Assembly: GCA_051960855.1 (NCBI GenBank)
Contig: JBQCDV010000072.1
Span: forward strand, 1-7,780
Length of the DNA stretch: 7,780 nt
Origin: JBQCDV01 sp051960855
GTDB taxonomy: Bacteria > Actinomycetota > Actinomycetes > JAJZTN01
Direction: 5' to 3'
In this document: piece by piece, positions 6,589-7,780 of the stretch
Layout: each line of letters begins with the position of its first letter
Position numbering within the stretch: the stretch's first letter is position 1
Translations under genes and position numbers: made by a program
The notes under the pieces: generated by a model
Seen by the model: only the letters and a program-made list of their open reading frames with translations
Database searches by the model: none
What the model was told of the DNA's origin: nothing

Positions 6589-7662
6589 ATGGGCGGCGAC
6601 ATGAACATGAGTCCGAACACGCCGACGTCCGTCCGCAGCCCCTTCCTCGAAGCCGCCCTCGGACGGCCGGTGCCGCACACCCCGGTGTGGTTCATGCGCC
6701 AGGCCGGCCGGGCGCTGCCCGAGTACCTCGCCGTGCGCAGCGGGACCACGATGCTCGAGGCGTGCTCGCGACCCGACCTCATCGTCGAGATCACGCTGCA
6801 GCCGGTGCGGCGGTACGGCGTGGACGCGGCGGTGTTCTTCTCCGACATCGTGCTGCCGCTCAAGGCCGCCGGGATGGACCTCGACATCGTCCCGGGCACG
6901 GGCCCCGTGGTGGCCGAGCCGGTCCGCTCTCGCGCTGACGTCGAGCGGGTCCCCGAGCTCGACCCGTCCCATGTCGGCTTCGTGACCGAGGCCGTGCAGG
7001 GTCTGGTCGGCGAGCTCGGCGGAGTGCCGCTGATCGGCTTTGCCGGCGCGCCGTTCACTCTCGCCTCCTACCTGGTCGAGGGCGGCCCCTCGAAGGAGCA
7101 CGCCCGCACCCGCGCGCTGATGCGCACCGACCCGGACACGTGGCATGCCCTGCTCGCACGCGTCGCGCGGCTGTCGGCGACGTTCCTGCGGGTGCAGGTC
7201 GAGGCCGGTGCGTCGGCCGTGCAGCTCTTCGACTCGTGGGCCGGGACCCTGTCGGCGGCGGACTACGAGCGCTACGTCCTGCCGCACTCGGCCGCAGTGC
7301 TCGCCTCGGTCGAGCCGCTCGGCGTCCCGCGCATCCACTTCGGGGTCGGGACCGGCGAGCTGCTCGGCCTCATGGGGCAGGCCGGGGCCGAGGTCGTGGG
7401 CGTCGACTGGCGCGTGCCGCTGTCGGTCGCTGCGCAGCGGGTCGGACCCGGTCACGCGCTGCAGGGCAACCTCGACCCGACGGCGGTGCTCGCGCCCTGG
7501 GACGTCGTGCGCGGCGAAGTCGACGCGGTGCTCGCCGACGCGGCGGCCCTGCCCCCCGGGCCCGGTCATATCTACAACCTCGGCCACGGCGTCCTGCCCG
7601 CCACCGACCCCGACATCCTGACGCGCGTCGTCGAGCACGTGCACGAGGTGACGGCGGCGTGA
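6589..7662 (+). CDS. hemE: Uroporphyrinogen decarboxylase
   Basis: A 357-residue cytoplasmic enzyme that removes four carboxyl groups from uroporphyrinogen III to give coproporphyrinogen III in heme synthesis. Diagnostic residues are present: PVWFMRQAGRALPEY (32-46) with Arg37 and Arg41, FFSDIVLP (83-90) with the catalytic Asp86, FAGAPFTLASYLVEGG (151-166) with Tyr161, FDSWAG (214-219), and YNLGHGVLP (329-337) with His333. The length is normal for the family. I take the ATG at 6589, with GGAG (6576-6579) 9 nt upstream; ATGs at 6601 and 6607 are in-frame alternatives, so the first 4-6 residues are uncertain. The stop overlaps the next gene's GTG by 4 bp, so hemE and the oxidase are translationally coupled. 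I see no distinct promoter in the 50-bp gap upstream; transcription may come from there or from the dehydrogenase gene. Confidence 0.98.
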   Translation: MGGDMNMSPNTPTSVRSPFLEAALGRPVPHTPVWFMRQAGRALPEYLAVRSGTTMLEACSRPDLIVEITLQPVRRYGVDAAVFFSDIVLPLKAAGMDLDIVPGTGPVVAEPVRSRADVERVPELDPSHVGFVTEAVQGLVGELGGVPLIGFAGAPFTLASYLVEGGPSKEHARTRALMRTDPDTWHALLARVARLSATFLRVQVEAGASAVQLFDSWAGTLSAADYERYVLPHSAAVLASVEPLGVPRIHFGVGTGELLGLMGQAGAEVVGVDWRVPLSVAAQRVGPGHALQGNLDPTAVLAPWDVVRGEVDAVLADAAALPPGPGHIYNLGHGVLPATDPDILTRVVEHVHEVTAA

Positions 7663-7780
7663 CGCCGGGCCAGGTGGTGCCGCCTCATGTCGTCGTGGTC
7701 GGCGGCGGGATCTCCGGCCTGGTCGCCGCGTGGGAGCTCAGCCGGCTGCCCCGTCCGCCGCGGGTCACGCTGCTCGAAGC
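7659..7780 (+). CDS. hemY: HemY/CgoX-type porphyrinogen oxidase, N-terminal part only
   Basis: The first 40 codons of a gene that runs off the window. The GTG at 7659 overlaps the hemE stop (GTGA), with GAGG (7645-7648) 10 nt upstream. The translation begins MTPGQVVPPHVVVVGGGISGL and contains the FAD-binding dinucleotide motif GGGISG (15-20), then LVAAWELSRL and a second strand ending in VTLLEA, where Glu40 would contact the FAD ribose. Position directly after hemE points to the oxygen-dependent oxidase HemY. In actinobacteria this enzyme is known to act as coproporphyrinogen III oxidase (CgoX) in the coproporphyrin-dependent heme pathway. From the visible part alone it could be another FAD amine-oxidase-type flavoprotein; context makes HemY/CgoX much the most likely. 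Confidence 0.87.
   Translation, partial: MTPGQVVPPHVVVVGGGISGLVAAWELSRLPRPPRVTLLE

Noticed and set aside
6139..7644. 501-codon minus-strand open frame opposite the dehydrogenase end and hemE
   Set aside because: Antisense shadow; it spans two well-identified genes and has no family resemblance.

Overview
The window is high-GC DNA (roughly 70% by eye), densely packed, with GTG starts, 4-bp GTGA start/stop overlaps and strong G/C bias at third codon positions. Together with the hemE-hemY(cgoX) gene order this points to an actinobacterium. I cannot name a genus from the sequence alone. There are no tRNAs, rRNAs, insertion sequences, CRISPR arrays or phage genes, and no stretch over 300 bases lacks a gene.

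Layout. (1) Positions 1-2413, plus strand: the 3' end of a hyuA-like gene (hydantoinase A / oxoprolinase / acetone carboxylase beta-type) translationally coupled to a complete hyuB-like gene. (2) Positions 2421-3046, minus strand: a small membrane protein followed by a stand-alone DUF1905 protein, convergent with hyuB. (3) Positions 3122-4021, plus strand: a ten-helix EamA/DMT-family transporter. (4) Positions 4005-5393, minus strand: an MFS transporter of the anion:cation symporter (ACS) type, whose end overlaps the EamA gene tail to tail by 17 bp. (5) Positions 5477-6538, plus strand: a D-2-hydroxyacid dehydrogenase, divergent from the MFS gene. The 83-bp gap between them holds two clear inverted repeats. 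(6) Positions 6589-7780, plus strand: hemE (uroporphyrinogen decarboxylase) coupled to the 5' end of a hemY/cgoX-type FAD-dependent porphyrinogen oxidase.

How the genes may work together. The MFS transporter and the dehydrogenase probably form a divergently expressed pair that takes up and converts an organic (hydroxy)acid, under a regulator binding the perfect palindrome TTGCCGTACGGCAA. The HyuAB pair is an ATP-dependent amidohydrolase or carboxylase of unknown substrate; a shared catabolic role with the MFS/dehydrogenase pair is possible but unproven. The hem genes belong to housekeeping heme synthesis and may be read through from the dehydrogenase gene 50 bp upstream.

I found no convincing new multi-gene system. 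The most useful leads are the putative operator pair at 5413-5458, the unassigned HyuAB substrate, and the small membrane protein/DUF1905 pair.
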